This document shows positions 1 to 8,530 of a DNA stretch of 64,000 nucleotides, in pieces. Location of the stretch: contig NC_008319.1 of NCBI RefSeq assembly GCF_000014585.1, positions 2,108,001-2,172,000 of the forward strand. The letters are read 5' to 3'. Below the pieces are notes generated by a model. That model made no database searches and had not been told where the DNA came from. It saw only the letters and a program-made list of their open reading frames with translations. The position numbers were made by a program, and so were the translations under genes. The stretch comes from Synechococcus sp. CC9311 (lineage in GTDB: Bacteria; Cyanobacteriota; Cyanobacteriia; PCC-6307; Cyanobiaceae). How positions within the stretch are numbered: the first letter of the stretch is position 1; each line of letters opens with the position of its first letter.

Positions 1-1013
1 CCTTGGTGATCATTACACCTCTTTCCATGCTGTTGTTTCAAGACGGCATCCCCCGAATCGGAACGATTCCGGAAGGGGGATTGAATTTCAGCATGCCTAA
101 TATCAAAGATCATTTTCCCGTCTTATTACGGGCTGGTCTTGTACTTGCGGTGCTTGGTGCCATTGACTCGCTGCTCACATCACTTGTGGCCGACAACATC
201 AGCCAAAGTCGTCACCAGTCCAATCGAGAGCTGATCGGGCAAGGCATTGCCAACAGCGTGGCTGGACTATTTAACGGACTCCCAGGTGCTGGAGCAACGA
301 TGCGAACAGTGATCAATATCAAATCAGGAGGCCGAACCCCCATCTCAGGGATGGCGCATTCAGTATTTTTACTTGTGCTGCTGCTGGGCGCGGGACCACT
401 TGCCGAGAGCATTCCAGAAGCGTTATTGGCCGGAATATTAATCAAAGTTGGCCTAGACATCATCGACTGGGGATTCCTATTAAGAGCGCACCGTCTCTCC
501 ATCAAGACAGCACTTGTGATGTGGGGTGTTTTGCTGATGACCGTGTTCTGGGATCTCATCGGCGCAGTGCTTGTTGGCATGTTCGTTGCCAACCTTCTAA
601 CCATTGAATCGATTACGACGCATCAGTTGGAAAGCATGAATTCAGAAGATAGTTCTCAGCTCGATCAAGAAGAACAACAATTCCTCAATCGTTGCGGAGA
701 TGCACTCATGCTGTTTCGCTTGCAGGGACCACTGAGTTTTGGGGCAGCAAAAGGAATCAGCGAACGCATGACCCAAATCAGGCAATATAAAATACTTTTA
801 CTCGACGTGACAGACGTTCCGCATCTTGGTATCACGGCCACGTTGGCGATCGAAAGAATGGTGGAGGAGGCAGAACACCACGAACGCCAAGTCCTGATCG
901 CGGGCGCCAATGCAAAGGTCAAAGCTCGACTGGAACAATTCCGAATCCATCAGCTAACCGGAAGCAGAAAAGAAGCCTTAGCGCATGCCGCTCATGAACT
1001 GAATCCGGCCTAA
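1..1013 (+). CDS. bicA: SulP-family bicarbonate transporter BicA, C-terminal part
   Basis: This is the 3' part of a SulP-family anion transporter; the reading frame is open to the left edge, so the true start lies outside. The first ~200 visible residues hold hydrophobic membrane segments and SulP-type motifs (a GAIDSLLTS stretch, then SNRELIGQGIAN, GAGATM and SGGRTPISG). They closely follow the cyanobacterial Na+-dependent bicarbonate transporter BicA as I remember it. The last ~110 residues form a cytoplasmic STAS domain (LLLDVTDVPHLGITATLAIE). The known role of BicA is low-affinity, high-flux HCO3- uptake at the plasma membrane to feed the carboxysome. A sulfate or other SulP permease is the alternative, but the wording around SGGRT and the STAS domain favours BicA. 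Confidence 0.85.
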   Translation, partial: LVIITPLSMLLFQDGIPRIGTIPEGGLNFSMPNIKDHFPVLLRAGLVLAVLGAIDSLLTSLVADNISQSRHQSNRELIGQGIANSVAGLFNGLPGAGATMRTVINIKSGGRTPISGMAHSVFLLVLLLGAGPLAESIPEALLAGILIKVGLDIIDWGFLLRAHRLSIKTALVMWGVLLMTVFWDLIGAVLVGMFVANLLTIESITTHQLESMNSEDSSQLDQEEQQFLNRCGDALMLFRLQGPLSFGAAKGISERMTQIRQYKILLLDVTDVPHLGITATLAIERMVEEAEHHERQVLIAGANAKVKARLEQFRIHQLTGSRKEALAHAAHELNPA

Positions 1014-1128
1014 CGGCATCGAAACAGCAGGCAAGACCCAGTATTTATACTCAACAAGCAGAGGCGGTAGCTGTGAATACGCGGAAGAGAGCGTTTGCCG
1101 GCAAAATGTAAATACTAGTTAATTTCCC

Positions 1129-1224
1129 ATGGAGATCCTCACCGCACTCGCTATCGCCCCATTCCTGGCAGCACTCGTACTCGGAGCAAGAGAAGCTGAA
1201 CTCGAAGAACAAAACAATCGATAA
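1129..1224 (+). CDS. possible 31-aa hydrophobic peptide
   Basis: An ATG-initiated ORF of 31 codons encodes a hydrophobic stretch of about 19 residues (MEILTALAIAPFLAALVLGA) followed by a charged tail rich in Glu and Arg. This is the usual shape of a single-pass membrane peptide. No clear Shine-Dalgarno sequence precedes it. I do not recognise the family. It could be chance, but the composition is convincing. Confidence 0.35.
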   Translation: MEILTALAIAPFLAALVLGAREAELEEQNNR

Positions 1225-1546
1225 AAGCAAGTTACAGCCACTCAGCAAGCAACAATTAATCGACTGGTCGACTGATTACACTTCGCGGATTCAATTGATC
1301 TACGCACAAAAAAAACCAGACCTGGAGCATTATTTGCACACACACTAATGCAACTCTTACCTTGCAAGACTAAACATCAAAATGGCCTCTTGGCCGTTTC
1401 GTCTTTCTTCAATACCAGATTAATCCCATACTTTTATTCAAACCTGCACATATCCCACACGCAAATAGGAGACAAATAGCCTTCAAATCTTGCTCGAATC
1501 GACGGACCAACTTATTCGTATTTCAGGAGTTGCAATGAAGCAATGA

Positions 1547-1729
1547 TCAAAAGAAAACCTGTCCTGAAAGCCAATGGCCATAGGGCCTCGACGAAGCCTC
1601 AGCGAGCGCCAAGAAGATCGTGATTCCAATACCGAGAAGGGTGATGGAAATGCCACCAGCAATGGCGATATCGTATGAAACACGTATTGCAGAAGAGCTA
1701 CGGCCAGGAAGGGAGGGACGTTGAGCCAT
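1547..1729 (-). CDS. small membrane protein, unknown function
   Basis: The 60-residue product has a polar N-terminus (MAQRPSLPGRSSSA) and one long hydrophobic segment around residues 22-43 (IAIAGGISITLLGIGITIFLAL), so it is probably a one-pass membrane protein. An AGGTGA sequence sits directly before the ATG, closer than is ideal for a ribosome binding site. No known family is recognised. Neighbours give no functional hint. Confidence 0.5.
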   Translation of the reverse strand: MAQRPSLPGRSSSAIRVSYDIAIAGGISITLLGIGITIFLALAEASSRPYGHWLSGQVFF

Positions 1730-2011
1730 TCACCTGAACAACAAGCTACAAATCAGTTATGAAGCACCAGAGACAATAAAACAGGCTGCATTGATGAAGC
1801 TCATCAATTCGTTTCATGACGCAACATACCTTGGCTCATCTTGCTGAAAAAAAGGGTGAGTCTAGGAAAAGCCAAGCCCTTGCAACGCTTATTTCAAATA
1901 GGACCTAGCCAAGAAACGAATCCCGGGCAAATACAACCATCAAAAACCAGCTGGATTCGAACATTGATGAACCAAAACTGGATTCACCGGAATACGAGAT
2001 AAGACCTTTTG

Positions 2012-2284
2012 CTAACGAACCGGGGGGTAACAGCGCTGCCAACCTGCCTCACGCATGGTGTCCCAGGTGTCGATCGCCTGATGACGCAGCATCCGACGAC
2101 GCGAAAGGGGCACTGGCGGATAGGGCGGCGTCCATTGAAACGTCCTTAACGCGATTAATTCGCCGTCAGCAGAGTTGCCAGCAGACTGAAAATGCACCAA
2201 TTGCTGTTGAAGCTCATTGGAAAGCCAACCCTCTCCACCAGGGATGTCCGGTAGGCGTTTTGAATCGGGACGAAGTCGTGGCAT
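2012..2284 (-). CDS. DUF1651-type small cyanobacterial protein
   Basis: The 90-residue soluble protein has the pattern I associate with DUF1651, a family confined mostly to marine picocyanobacteria. It has an N-terminal GWLS motif, a central segment ending in P-x-P-V-P, and a C-terminal R-x-x-A-I-D-T-W...GW motif (RHQAIDTWDTMREAGWQRC). Function is unknown; these proteins are often multi-copy and variable between strains. The frame is uninterrupted and starts with ATG. Confidence 0.65.
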   Translation of the reverse strand: MPRLRPDSKRLPDIPGGEGWLSNELQQQLVHFQSAGNSADGELIALRTFQWTPPYPPVPLSRRRMLRHQAIDTWDTMREAGWQRCYPPVR

Positions 2285-2427
2285 TAATTAATTATGACAG
2301 CCTCAAGCGAAAACGGCTGCATTAGTAAAGAGCAACAGATATTTGTACTGATTTGAGAACCACCCAACCAAGGCCGTAGAAAGCAGTGACTAAGAAAAGG
2401 CGAACTAAGTGGAAGTGGCAAAACCTC

Positions 2428-2916
2428 TCATCGAATCACAACAGGAGTGCCTACCTCAACCTGATTAAAGACTTCAATGACGTCACTGTTCAGCATTCTG
2501 ATACAACCCAAACTTGCAGCCGCACGAAGGTGAACCCACCGTGGCCAAGCCGTTCCATGGACGGCATAAACCTTTCCATCTGCTGCCGACTTCAAGTAAG
2601 GCATAAATCGAACACCAACTGGATCATTAGGCCCAGCAGGGAAAACTTTATGGTGAGACTTTGAATAATATGTAGGGTCTTTTACTTTTTTCAGAATGCT
2701 ATACACACCAGGGATCGTGGGCGATTCGGGTGCACCAATCGCAATTGGATATCTCTTGACGACAGTTCCTGCGTCTTTAAGCCAAAGGTAGCGTTCCTTA
2801 AGGCTTACCTCAATCTCAATCTCAGCTTTAGCCTCAGATAAAGCAACACAGTTGAAAGCAAAATAGCCCAAAGAAGCCGCCAAAAACACTTTCAGGAAAG
2901 GCTTTAGCTTAAACAT
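2428..2916 (-). CDS. L,D-transpeptidase (YkuD domain), exported
   Basis: The 162-residue protein starts with a signal peptide (residues ~1-32, ending ALSEAKA). A YkuD catalytic domain follows, with the signature H-G-T (residue ~119) through S-L-G-C-I-R-M near residue 140, which contains the catalytic cysteine. The family cross-links peptidoglycan through 3-3 bonds or attaches proteins to the wall in the periplasm. The domain is complete although the protein is short. It stands alone, with no cell-wall gene next to it. Confidence 0.85.
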   Translation of the reverse strand: MFKLKPFLKVFLAASLGYFAFNCVALSEAKAEIEIEVSLKERYLWLKDAGTVVKRYPIAIGAPESPTIPGVYSILKKVKDPTYYSKSHHKVFPAGPNDPVGVRFMPYLKSAADGKVYAVHGTAWPRWVHLRAAASLGCIRMLNSDVIEVFNQVEVGTPVVIR

Positions 2917-3456
2917 TGGTCAAATTAAAACTTTAAGCACTCTACATCAATCAACAGCAAAGAGAAGCCACAAGCGAACCCCGGAAGGCTTGCAACGCGA
3001 GAATTAAAAATTAACCGCTCAATCTCCTTCCACAAGATGCTAAGCATCCCCAAATTCCTGGACAATTGTTTTATCGATACTTGCCATCACTACGCCGTCT
3101 GCATTGCGAAAAACGAGAGATTCAATCCAAACACAGCTTTTAGACCAATCAACCTCATTCTCATGCTTGATTTCATCTTGAGATATTGCAATTTAATTTC
3201 CAGCTGAAATGAGAACGAGCTAGACATCAAGCGGTTATATCTTCGGCGAAGCTGACAGGCGAACAGAACACTGCCAGCACATGCAGTTTGAATGAAGACA
3301 GCAACAGTCAAGGCAGCTGAGTCAACCAGCTAGGCATTGATCAGCAATGACCACAGAGTTTTGTTGAAATAAAGACTCAAATCACGCCCTTTGCAGGGCT
3401 CATGCGAGCTGGAAGACCTGCAGCGCAATTGAGGAATCAAAAATGGGCAGTTATGC
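2917..3456. other. gene-poor stretch
   Basis: I see no convincing gene in this stretch. Short open frames on both strands lack ribosome binding sites and protein-like composition. Confidence 0.4.
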
Positions 3457-3723
3457 CTATCGCCGTAGGGATACTCGGCTCATTAGAACAATTAGGTGAT
3501 ACTTCCATGCAATGAAGCTCGATAGTGCCAACGCCCATCCAATGGGAAGCCTGATCCATGATGGAATCCATACACCTTTCCACGCCTTGGCCTGCCCCCT
3601 GAATCCGCGCGTGGTACGAATTGGCAAAAAAAGATAGGCGGCAAAGAAGGTGGAAAAGGCATCTTGCCCCTCAACAAAACAAAAGGTTTTCTGACCAAAA
3701 CCCTCGTTTTCAGCAGATTGCAT
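3457..3723 (-). CDS. possible small membrane protein
   Basis: An 88-residue frame encodes two hydrophobic patches (AFSTFFAAYLFLPI near residue 22 and LPIGWALALSSFIAW near residue 59) separated by a basic Arg/Trp-rich loop. It could be a two-helix membrane protein. The ribosome binding site is weak (AAGG eight bases before the ATG) and the family is unknown, so this remains uncertain. Confidence 0.35.
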   Translation of the reverse strand: MQSAENEGFGQKTFCFVEGQDAFSTFFAAYLFLPIRTTRGFRGQAKAWKGVWIPSWIRLPIGWALALSSFIAWKYHLIVLMSRVSLRR

Positions 3724-3792
3724 TCATAGCCTTAGGAGATGCAGAACTTCTTTGGTGCAAAACCGCCTGAGGGCTGGCTGTATTGAGCAAAC

Positions 3793-3816
3793 AAAAAAAC
3801 CCCGCTAAATGCGGGG
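3793..3816 (-). terminator. Rho-independent terminator
   Basis: On the minus strand a CCCCGC/GCGGGG stem with a five-base loop runs straight into seven U residues. It lies 25 bases downstream of the stop codon of the 48-aa ORF at 3841-3987, supporting that ORF as a transcribed gene. Confidence 0.85.
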
Positions 3817-3840
3817 TGGCTCTCAGAGATCGATACGAAG

Positions 3841-3987
3841 TTAACTGCCCACGGAAGCAAGCTTCGTTGGAGAAAGGTGCGCAGAGGTGTAATCAATGCC
3901 CTCTGAATGGGCAGCAAAACAACGCTGAGCATCCTGAAGGCGTTGTGCCTTCAGCTCTTTCTCTTTGATCAGGAGGAGGGTGTTCAT
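3841..3987 (-). CDS. 48-aa protein of unknown function
   Basis: An ATG-started frame of 48 codons encodes a charged, helical protein (MNTLLLIKEKELKAQRLQDA...) with no signal peptide or membrane segment. A strong Rho-independent terminator lies just after its stop codon. The combination of clean start, amphipathic N-terminal helix and terminator makes it a likely real small gene. I do not recognise the family. Confidence 0.55.
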   Translation of the reverse strand: MNTLLLIKEKELKAQRLQDAQRCFAAHSEGIDYTSAHLSPTKLASVGS

Positions 3988-4038
3988 GGGAACGACCGAC
4001 AGCGCCTCAAACCCCGTTGCTTGTTTGAGATCGGACTG

Positions 4039-4064
4039 CGTCCCCTACTGGGGACCAACGTTTT
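4039..4064 (+). terminator. terminator-like hairpin
   Basis: A perfect GTCCCC-tact-GGGGAC hairpin is followed after five bases by a run of five T residues. No gene lies directly upstream on this strand, so it may end an unannotated small RNA or be incidental. Confidence 0.3.
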
Positions 4065-4315
4065 TCAAATATAGGGGAGTGAACGCGGATTGAAAAGCCA
4101 ACAACCGAACGTCCGATGGCGTAACAACCGATCCTTCCTCACGCCACAGGGCTCCGAGCGATCAAAACCAACATCAGTTGGCGCATAGCGGATCAAAAGC
4201 AAAGCTCACTGCGGTCAAAGCGAATCGAGAAAGAACCTGGACTGCAGGCACACACAATCTGTGAAACGTGATCTGAACCCTGAGATACTTGGTAATGAAG
4301 GCAGGAGAACCTCTA

Positions 4316-4687
4316 ATGGCAGGAAAGTCTGGCTTCACTCAAAGAGAATTTGAAGAGATCAAGCGCCTCTATGTAGAGGAAGGAAGAACCTTTTCTCAAA
4401 TCGCCAAAGTCATCGGCAAAGGCAGCGAAAATTCAGTGCGAAATTCCCTATTAAAAGCACGAGTTAATCGAGCTTCTCTTGGAGACAAAAAACTCGAAAG
4501 ATTTAAGCCGGGACAAAAACATGGAAGGATTACCCTGCTCACAAGACTCACAAAATCGAAGAAGCTTAGGTACCATGTGGCATGTGATTGTGGTTATGAG
4601 TTCGACATAGATCCCTATTTCCTAACACTTCCCGATGGCCATAAAAACAACATCTCACAATGTCAAAGGTGTAGAGAAGGAAAATAA
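4316..4687 (+). CDS. HTH plus CDCG zinc-ribbon protein, phage-like
   Basis: The 123-residue protein has an N-terminal helix-turn-helix-like segment (FTQREFEEIKRLYVEEGRTFSQIAKVIG, residues ~6-33). A C-terminal zinc-ribbon-like domain follows, with C-D-C-G and a second C-x-x-C (CQRC) near the end. The G-R-I-T-L-L then C-D-C-G pattern recurs in the broken gene at 9700-10709 and is common in phage and mobile-element proteins linked to HNH or AP2 domains. The start at 4316 is preferred because AGGAGA lies at a good distance upstream. Binding of DNA is inferred; no nuclease motif is visible. Confidence 0.6.
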   Translation: MAGKSGFTQREFEEIKRLYVEEGRTFSQIAKVIGKGSENSVRNSLLKARVNRASLGDKKLERFKPGQKHGRITLLTRLTKSKKLRYHVACDCGYEFDIDPYFLTLPDGHKNNISQCQRCREGK

Positions 4688-4746
4688 AATCAATTTAGGA
4701 TGATTTTCAATCCAAAAGGGGACAACATGATCTGATTGCCGCTGGA

Positions 4747-5010
4747 TCACATCAAATGAAGGCGAAATGTCGCCCGATCAACCTGGCGGATATTGGCCTC
4801 AATCGTTTTCCGCCCCAGACGCTTATGTGCTGTGTATCGATGGCAGCCATTAAATCCATAGTACTTACCATCAAATTCGATGAGATCGACAGGTTCCTGA
4901 AGCCCAATCTCGCTGATACTTCTCATTAGTTCATCCACTTTGCCTTCATCGATCACGCTCTCATGAGGGCGATTAATCGACTCAATCGGCACTGTGACTC
5001 GCTTTTTCAT
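4747..5010 (-). CDS. srxA: sulfiredoxin
   Basis: The 87-residue protein is a complete sulfiredoxin of the ParB/Srx fold. The decisive motif is F-N-G-C-H-R-Y near residue 53, which carries the catalytic cysteine and the ATP-binding His-Arg, followed by AHKRLGRKTI. Sulfiredoxin uses ATP to reduce the sulfinic form of 2-Cys peroxiredoxins, restoring peroxidase activity after oxidative stress. It stands alone. A ParB-like function is unlikely given the short length and the active-site cysteine. Confidence 0.9.
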   Translation of the reverse strand: MKKRVTVPIESINRPHESVIDEGKVDELMRSISEIGLQEPVDLIEFDGKYYGFNGCHRYTAHKRLGRKTIEANIRQVDRATFRLHLM

Positions 5011-5101
5011 AGTTCAGCACTTTATTGCAATGAAGCTATCCATTACGCATCGGGAAATAAACCCAGCCAAGAGACTGAGGTTGCCATCATGTGGCGTGGC
5101 C

Positions 5102-5344
5102 TCACCGCCAAGATCGAACCAATCCAAATAGATTGCGGGCTTTGTAGACCAACTGCTCAAGAAAGCTGCGCTGCTGAGAATCAATGGGTCGTTGCAAGAC
5201 CATGGACTCCAGCACTGGCCCTGCGGATTTGAACCCGTCGAAGGCCGTCATGGCTTCACCAACCCCTTCCAGGTCATGCTGAAGAATACGCTGACTGACC
5301 TGAGGGCTTTCGCCTGACTGCGAGCGGTTGCGAGCGGAAGACAT
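5102..5344 (-). CDS. 80-aa protein of unknown function
   Basis: The start at 5344 is chosen because AGGAG lies a few bases upstream; an upstream in-frame ATG lacks a ribosome binding site. The product is soluble and mostly helical (SQRILQHDLEGVGEAMTAFD), ending in a basic segment. No known domain is recognised. Confidence 0.5.
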   Translation of the reverse strand: MSSARNRSQSGESPQVSQRILQHDLEGVGEAMTAFDGFKSAGPVLESMVLQRPIDSQQRSFLEQLVYKARNLFGLVRSWR

Positions 5345-5616
5345 TCTCTGCTCCTGAACTGACCCCTTTCTGACCCAAGGACAAGGGAACGACAAGCGGA
5401 AAGAGACTCTTCTTTAGATCAAATGCATTCACCGATCGGAGAAGTAGGTCATTCAAAATGGTGGTGCGGAGCTTGTGCGTAATCGGCTTTCAGCGATGTT
5501 TTCTAGTAGGCAGCCTTATGGGCTAAAACCTATTGCCTTCAGTGACTGATAAACACAAGACACTATGAATCAACAACCTCCACTTAATAGGGGAGGGGAT
5601 CACACCAGAAGTAGCA

Positions 5617-5775
5617 TTGCAGAAGTTCGAGGAAAGCCTTCTTCTAGACAAAGAACTGACGCTCTTATACCGAATCATCAAAGATGAGCATCAATACTTC
5701 CAAAACAAGCAGTCAAGCACTATCTACCCTCTAGATCTGCCAAGATGCGATTATGCTGCCGACCCAAATCCCTGA
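5617..5775 (+). CDS. possible small protein with TTG start
   Basis: The frame from 5569 to 5775 reads like a real protein (EESLLLDKELTLLYRIIKDE is a clear amphipathic helix) but contains no ATG. The first plausible start is TTG at 5617, giving 52 residues. The frame is closed on the left by TGA at 5566. It may be a small gene with a rare start or the remnant of a truncated one. Its 3' end overlaps the convergent gene at 5720-6070. Confidence 0.3.
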   Translation: MQKFEESLLLDKELTLLYRIIKDEHQYFQNKQSSTIYPLDLPRCDYAADPNP

Positions 5776-6070
5776 TTTCAGTAGCCATGTCTCTTATCGC
5801 AGACAGCGTTTCCCTATCAGTATCAGCCTGTTGAACAGCCACTTTACCTTGTATATTTTGACCAACAATAATTATTGGCAGCAAAACAAGCTGCAAAAAT
5901 GTTTGAGCAATCCACGAAACAATTTTAAGTGGATCATGACTCATAATCGCCTCAGGGAATGAGATCAACGCCAAGACAACAAATAAATAGGCGCAACCCA
6001 TTGTTCCCACCTTGTCAGTGATAAGCAAGGCAATTTTTCTATTTGCCAGTTGCAGCTTCCGCGCCAGCAT
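5720..6070 (-). CDS. two-helix membrane protein, DUF1003/iron-permease-like
   Basis: The product has two hydrophobic segments (CAYLFVVLALISF and WIAQTFLQLVLLPIIIVG) and a C-terminal acidic/basic helix rich in Asp, Glu and Arg (DTDRETLSAIRDMATEIRDL). This layout resembles the DUF1003 and low-affinity iron permease-like families. The start is placed at the internal Met at 6070; an extended form from 6118 is also open. The function is unknown. Confidence 0.5.
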   Translation of the reverse strand: MLARKLQLANRKIALLITDKVGTMGCAYLFVVLALISFPEAIMSHDPLKIVSWIAQTFLQLVLLPIIIVGQNIQGKVAVQQADTDRETLSAIRDMATEIRDLGRQHNRILADLEGR

Positions 6071-6379
6071 TTTGAAAACAACAACACAGTTGGAGCATAA
6101 GCGTAACCAAGTGAGCAAAACGTCGCTCTTGCTGCAAACCAGATCTTTCCACCAACCAAAACGGAAATTACCGCCCCATCAAAAAACTCAATTAATAGAC
6201 GGGAGAAACGGGGAGAGCCCCATTCAACATATATTTCTTTTTTTGATTGCGACAAACCGAAATGGTATTGTATGTTGACAAACAACAGAGGCGCCAGCAA
6301 GTGACTCCAGCCTCTTGGGAGATGAAATACACAAGCATATGTACCGCTACAAACAACTCGACTGGGTATATATTCATCT

Positions 6380-6592
6380 ATGTTTCAAGATTCGATGACT
6401 AGCAATAACAAAGCTCCCATTAATTCCATTGCAGTAGCACTGCTGGCATTAGCTGTCATTGCTCTTGCCATTAAAGAGCCGCGTTGCAACTGCGATCAAA
6501 AACCAGGATCAGCGGAAACACAAACATCTCCACAGTCTTCAGCACCGGTTAGACCTAGGACTCAGATCCAACGTGAACTAGGCAAGTTCTGA
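6380..6592 (+). CDS. possible 70-aa membrane-anchored protein
   Basis: One hydrophobic helix (residues ~17-30, IAVALLALAVIALAI) is followed by an RCNC motif and a Ser/Pro/Thr-rich polar tail. This suggests a membrane anchor with an exposed tail. Initiation at 6395 (second ATG) is equally possible; neither has a good ribosome binding site. The family is unknown. Confidence 0.4.
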   Translation: MFQDSMTSNNKAPINSIAVALLALAVIALAIKEPRCNCDQKPGSAETQTSPQSSAPVRPRTQIQRELGKF

Positions 6593-6689
6593 CCTCAGCA
6601 CCATTTTCAATCTAGCCACTGCTATTTGTGTCAGCGTAGGAGAGCGGTAACTATTCAGACTCCATCAACTTGGCATCCCACCCGTGCGC

Positions 6690-7190
6690 TTAGTGACCCA
6701 TTGCCTCAAGTAAGCGCTTTGGAGCGGTTGGATCAACAGGAAGACCATGGGGATTGAGCAGCCCGAGTTGAACGAGCAGTCCAGCTTGATCCCAATAAAT
6801 ATGCTCATAGGACACCTTTTCGTCTTGGAGACCCACAATCACAACCACGGCCATCGTCACTTTCCGCCCTGTGGGTTCCACTGCAGGGAGGAGGTGTCCG
6901 ATCGTCTGTGTATGGGTGAAATTGATGACGACTTCATCGACTAGGCGCTCACCGTCAATTGTTCGTGAGATTGGCACGAACTCTGCATCCGGTGGAAAAA
7001 ACTGTCCTATTAGCTGTTCCGCATAAAACTGACGAACACCTTCATGCCCCACACCTCCTAAGCCAGATCCAAGATTGATGAGGTGAGGGTTCTCAACCAT
7101 CGTTTCCATAGTGGCGTCCAAATCTCCAGCAAGCTCTGCCTGCATGTGCGCATCAAAAAGCTCAGAGGCATGGGTGTGAGCAGTTTTCAC
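6690..7190 (-). CDS. SnoaL-like / NTF2-fold protein
   Basis: The 166-residue protein has the NTF2-fold pattern of the SnoaL-like polyketide cyclase group. An N-terminal helix pair (ELFDAHMQAELAGDLDATMETM) comes first. A pocket-forming strand region follows with GVGHEGVRQFYAEQL, then EVVINFTHTQT and the C-terminal KVSYEHIYWDQAGLLVQLGLL. Members bind or transform small hydrophobic molecules; the substrate cannot be read from sequence. It is a single-gene unit. Confidence 0.75.
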   Translation of the reverse strand: MKTAHTHASELFDAHMQAELAGDLDATMETMVENPHLINLGSGLGGVGHEGVRQFYAEQLIGQFFPPDAEFVPISRTIDGERLVDEVVINFTHTQTIGHLLPAVEPTGRKVTMAVVVIVGLQDEKVSYEHIYWDQAGLLVQLGLLNPHGLPVDPTAPKRLLEAMGH

Positions 7191-7861
7191 AGCTTTGCTT
7201 ACATCTCCTTTGAGGATAGGAACTCAAAGACATTTCGCAAATCAATTACAGCGGCAATAGAAGACACATCTCATCACAACTTTGTATCGCGGTGATCTGA
7301 CCTGCAGCCTGTCGCCGAGTGCACATGAGCACGGTTAAATCATTTGCAGTGAAGATCAGCCAATTAACCGCAACATATCAATTGCATTCATTCTAAACAG
7401 TTTTAATTAGCAGCACAATTTGATCGAGCAAGAGCTGCTCAAATGCAGCGACAAGAGCAGGGCAAAGCATTAGAAACTCAAAAGAGGCGAACCATGGCCG
7501 TTACTGGCTACAACATTGACATTTAGGTCCATTTTAAAAGGCATAGAAGATCACTAGTGAGTCAAATAACAGCTCACTGCCAACAGAAATCGCAGACAAA
7601 CCAATAGTGATTAGCCTCTATTCTTCAATTATTTCTTCTAAAAGATGCTGTATAGCGCCGCAAGCACCCATTCATTTCGGCCAGCATGTCTTTGGGATTT
7701 TAATGACTTGCGTCTTAACGTGGCTCCAAGGTCATCTGCTCGACTGCGCTCAAGAAGGTAGTCAGCATCAGACAACTGTCCCTTTTTATGTCTGCCAAAG
7801 AAGCAATGAGTTTTTGAGGTCTTGCGACTATCTGCAGTTTCGAGGACACGAACCTTGAATC
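7191..7861. other. gene-poor stretch
   Basis: Only short frames with poor composition are present; one on the plus strand (7607-7858) and one on the minus strand (7715-7912) show no motif or ribosome binding site. I see nothing else supportable before the RNA element at 7862. Confidence 0.4.
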
Positions 7862-7927
7862 AAGCCACTCTGAAAAAGAGCCAACGTTGAGGAGCAGTGG
7901 CTTAAAGCTCACACCAAAGACAGAGGG
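7862..7927 (+). promoter_or_regulatory. structured 5' leader, homologous to the RNA element at 19593
   Basis: A perfect 8-bp stem (AAGCCACT at 7862-7869 with AGTGGCTT at 7896-7903) encloses a 26-base loop with GAGCCAACGTTGAGGAGC. It is followed by a single-stranded GCTCACACC and then ACAGAGGG, which acts as the Shine-Dalgarno sequence of the ORF at 7934. The same order of parts occurs at 19593-19680, where paired positions differ in compensating ways and the last part is a terminator. This suggests a cis-regulatory leader or a small-RNA gene captured as a leader. Confidence 0.5.
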
Positions 7928-7933
7928 TTAATC

Positions 7934-8080
7934 ATGTCCATGGTTTTGATTCGATGGCTTGAAGCTGGCCGACGTACTGAGGAAACCGTTCCCGTCTCCA
8001 TGGCCCGCCACAGGCGGACTGAACTTGAAGCTCAAGGAGCGGTTGTGTATTGGAGTGAACGACTAGTCAACGACTATTAA
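7934..8080 (+). CDS. 48-aa basic protein behind a structured leader
   Basis: The frame starts at ATG 7934 with AGAGGG six bases upstream. The product (MSMVLIRWLEAGRRTEETVP...GAVVYWSERLVNDY) is soluble and rich in Arg and Glu. I do not recognise a family. Its tight placement behind the folded leader at 7862-7927 suggests translational or transcriptional control by that RNA. Confidence 0.55.
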   Translation: MSMVLIRWLEAGRRTEETVPVSMARHRRTELEAQGAVVYWSERLVNDY

Positions 8081-8530
8081 CAAACGGAATTGACGTCATC
8101 CATAGATATTAAATGCAAAAAATCTTTTGGCTACACTCCGAGCCAACCTTCCATGAGTGGAAGTCGGAATATTAAAGACGCTACGACCAACATTTTTCTG
8201 ATAAATCCAACAAGTGAGAGCAGTTGGAATTATCAAATAGATGACGAACATCTAGAGATAGATCTCTATCTCTCAATTGTTTCTTTCCTGTTACTCGGCA
8301 AGCCTTGTCAATCTAAGCGGCCCTGTGATCTTGCTCACATGGCTTCTAAATCACTGCAGCGAAGCACCCCTATCTGAACATCCCCGATCGGGTGAGATTT
8401 GGTTGGTTCCCATCCCCCAACCGAGGCTTCCGCATGTGGTCAAGGCTGCGATGACATTACGGACAGACGACCACAGGCTTTCACTGTGTTTTCACCACGT
8501 CGTCGTAGTAGAACTCGTAGAACTAAGCCC
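8081..8530. other. stretch upstream of the integrase
   Basis: A 95-codon frame (8090-8377) has no motif and a Ser/Asn-rich composition. No intact tRNA or obvious attachment repeat lies here, which would have been expected next to an active integrase. Confidence 0.3.

Noticed and set aside
3732-3932. 66-aa minus-strand ORF
   Set aside because: It reads straight through a strong terminator and overlaps the better-supported 48-aa ORF in another frame.
4747-5010. ParB partition protein
   Set aside because: The FNGCHRY active site and 87-aa length identify sulfiredoxin instead.
7862-7927. Glutamine (glnA / downstream-peptide) riboswitch
   Set aside because: Those motifs are also found before small cyanobacterial ORFs, but their conserved CGUUCA and GGACGGAAGUAGG parts are absent.
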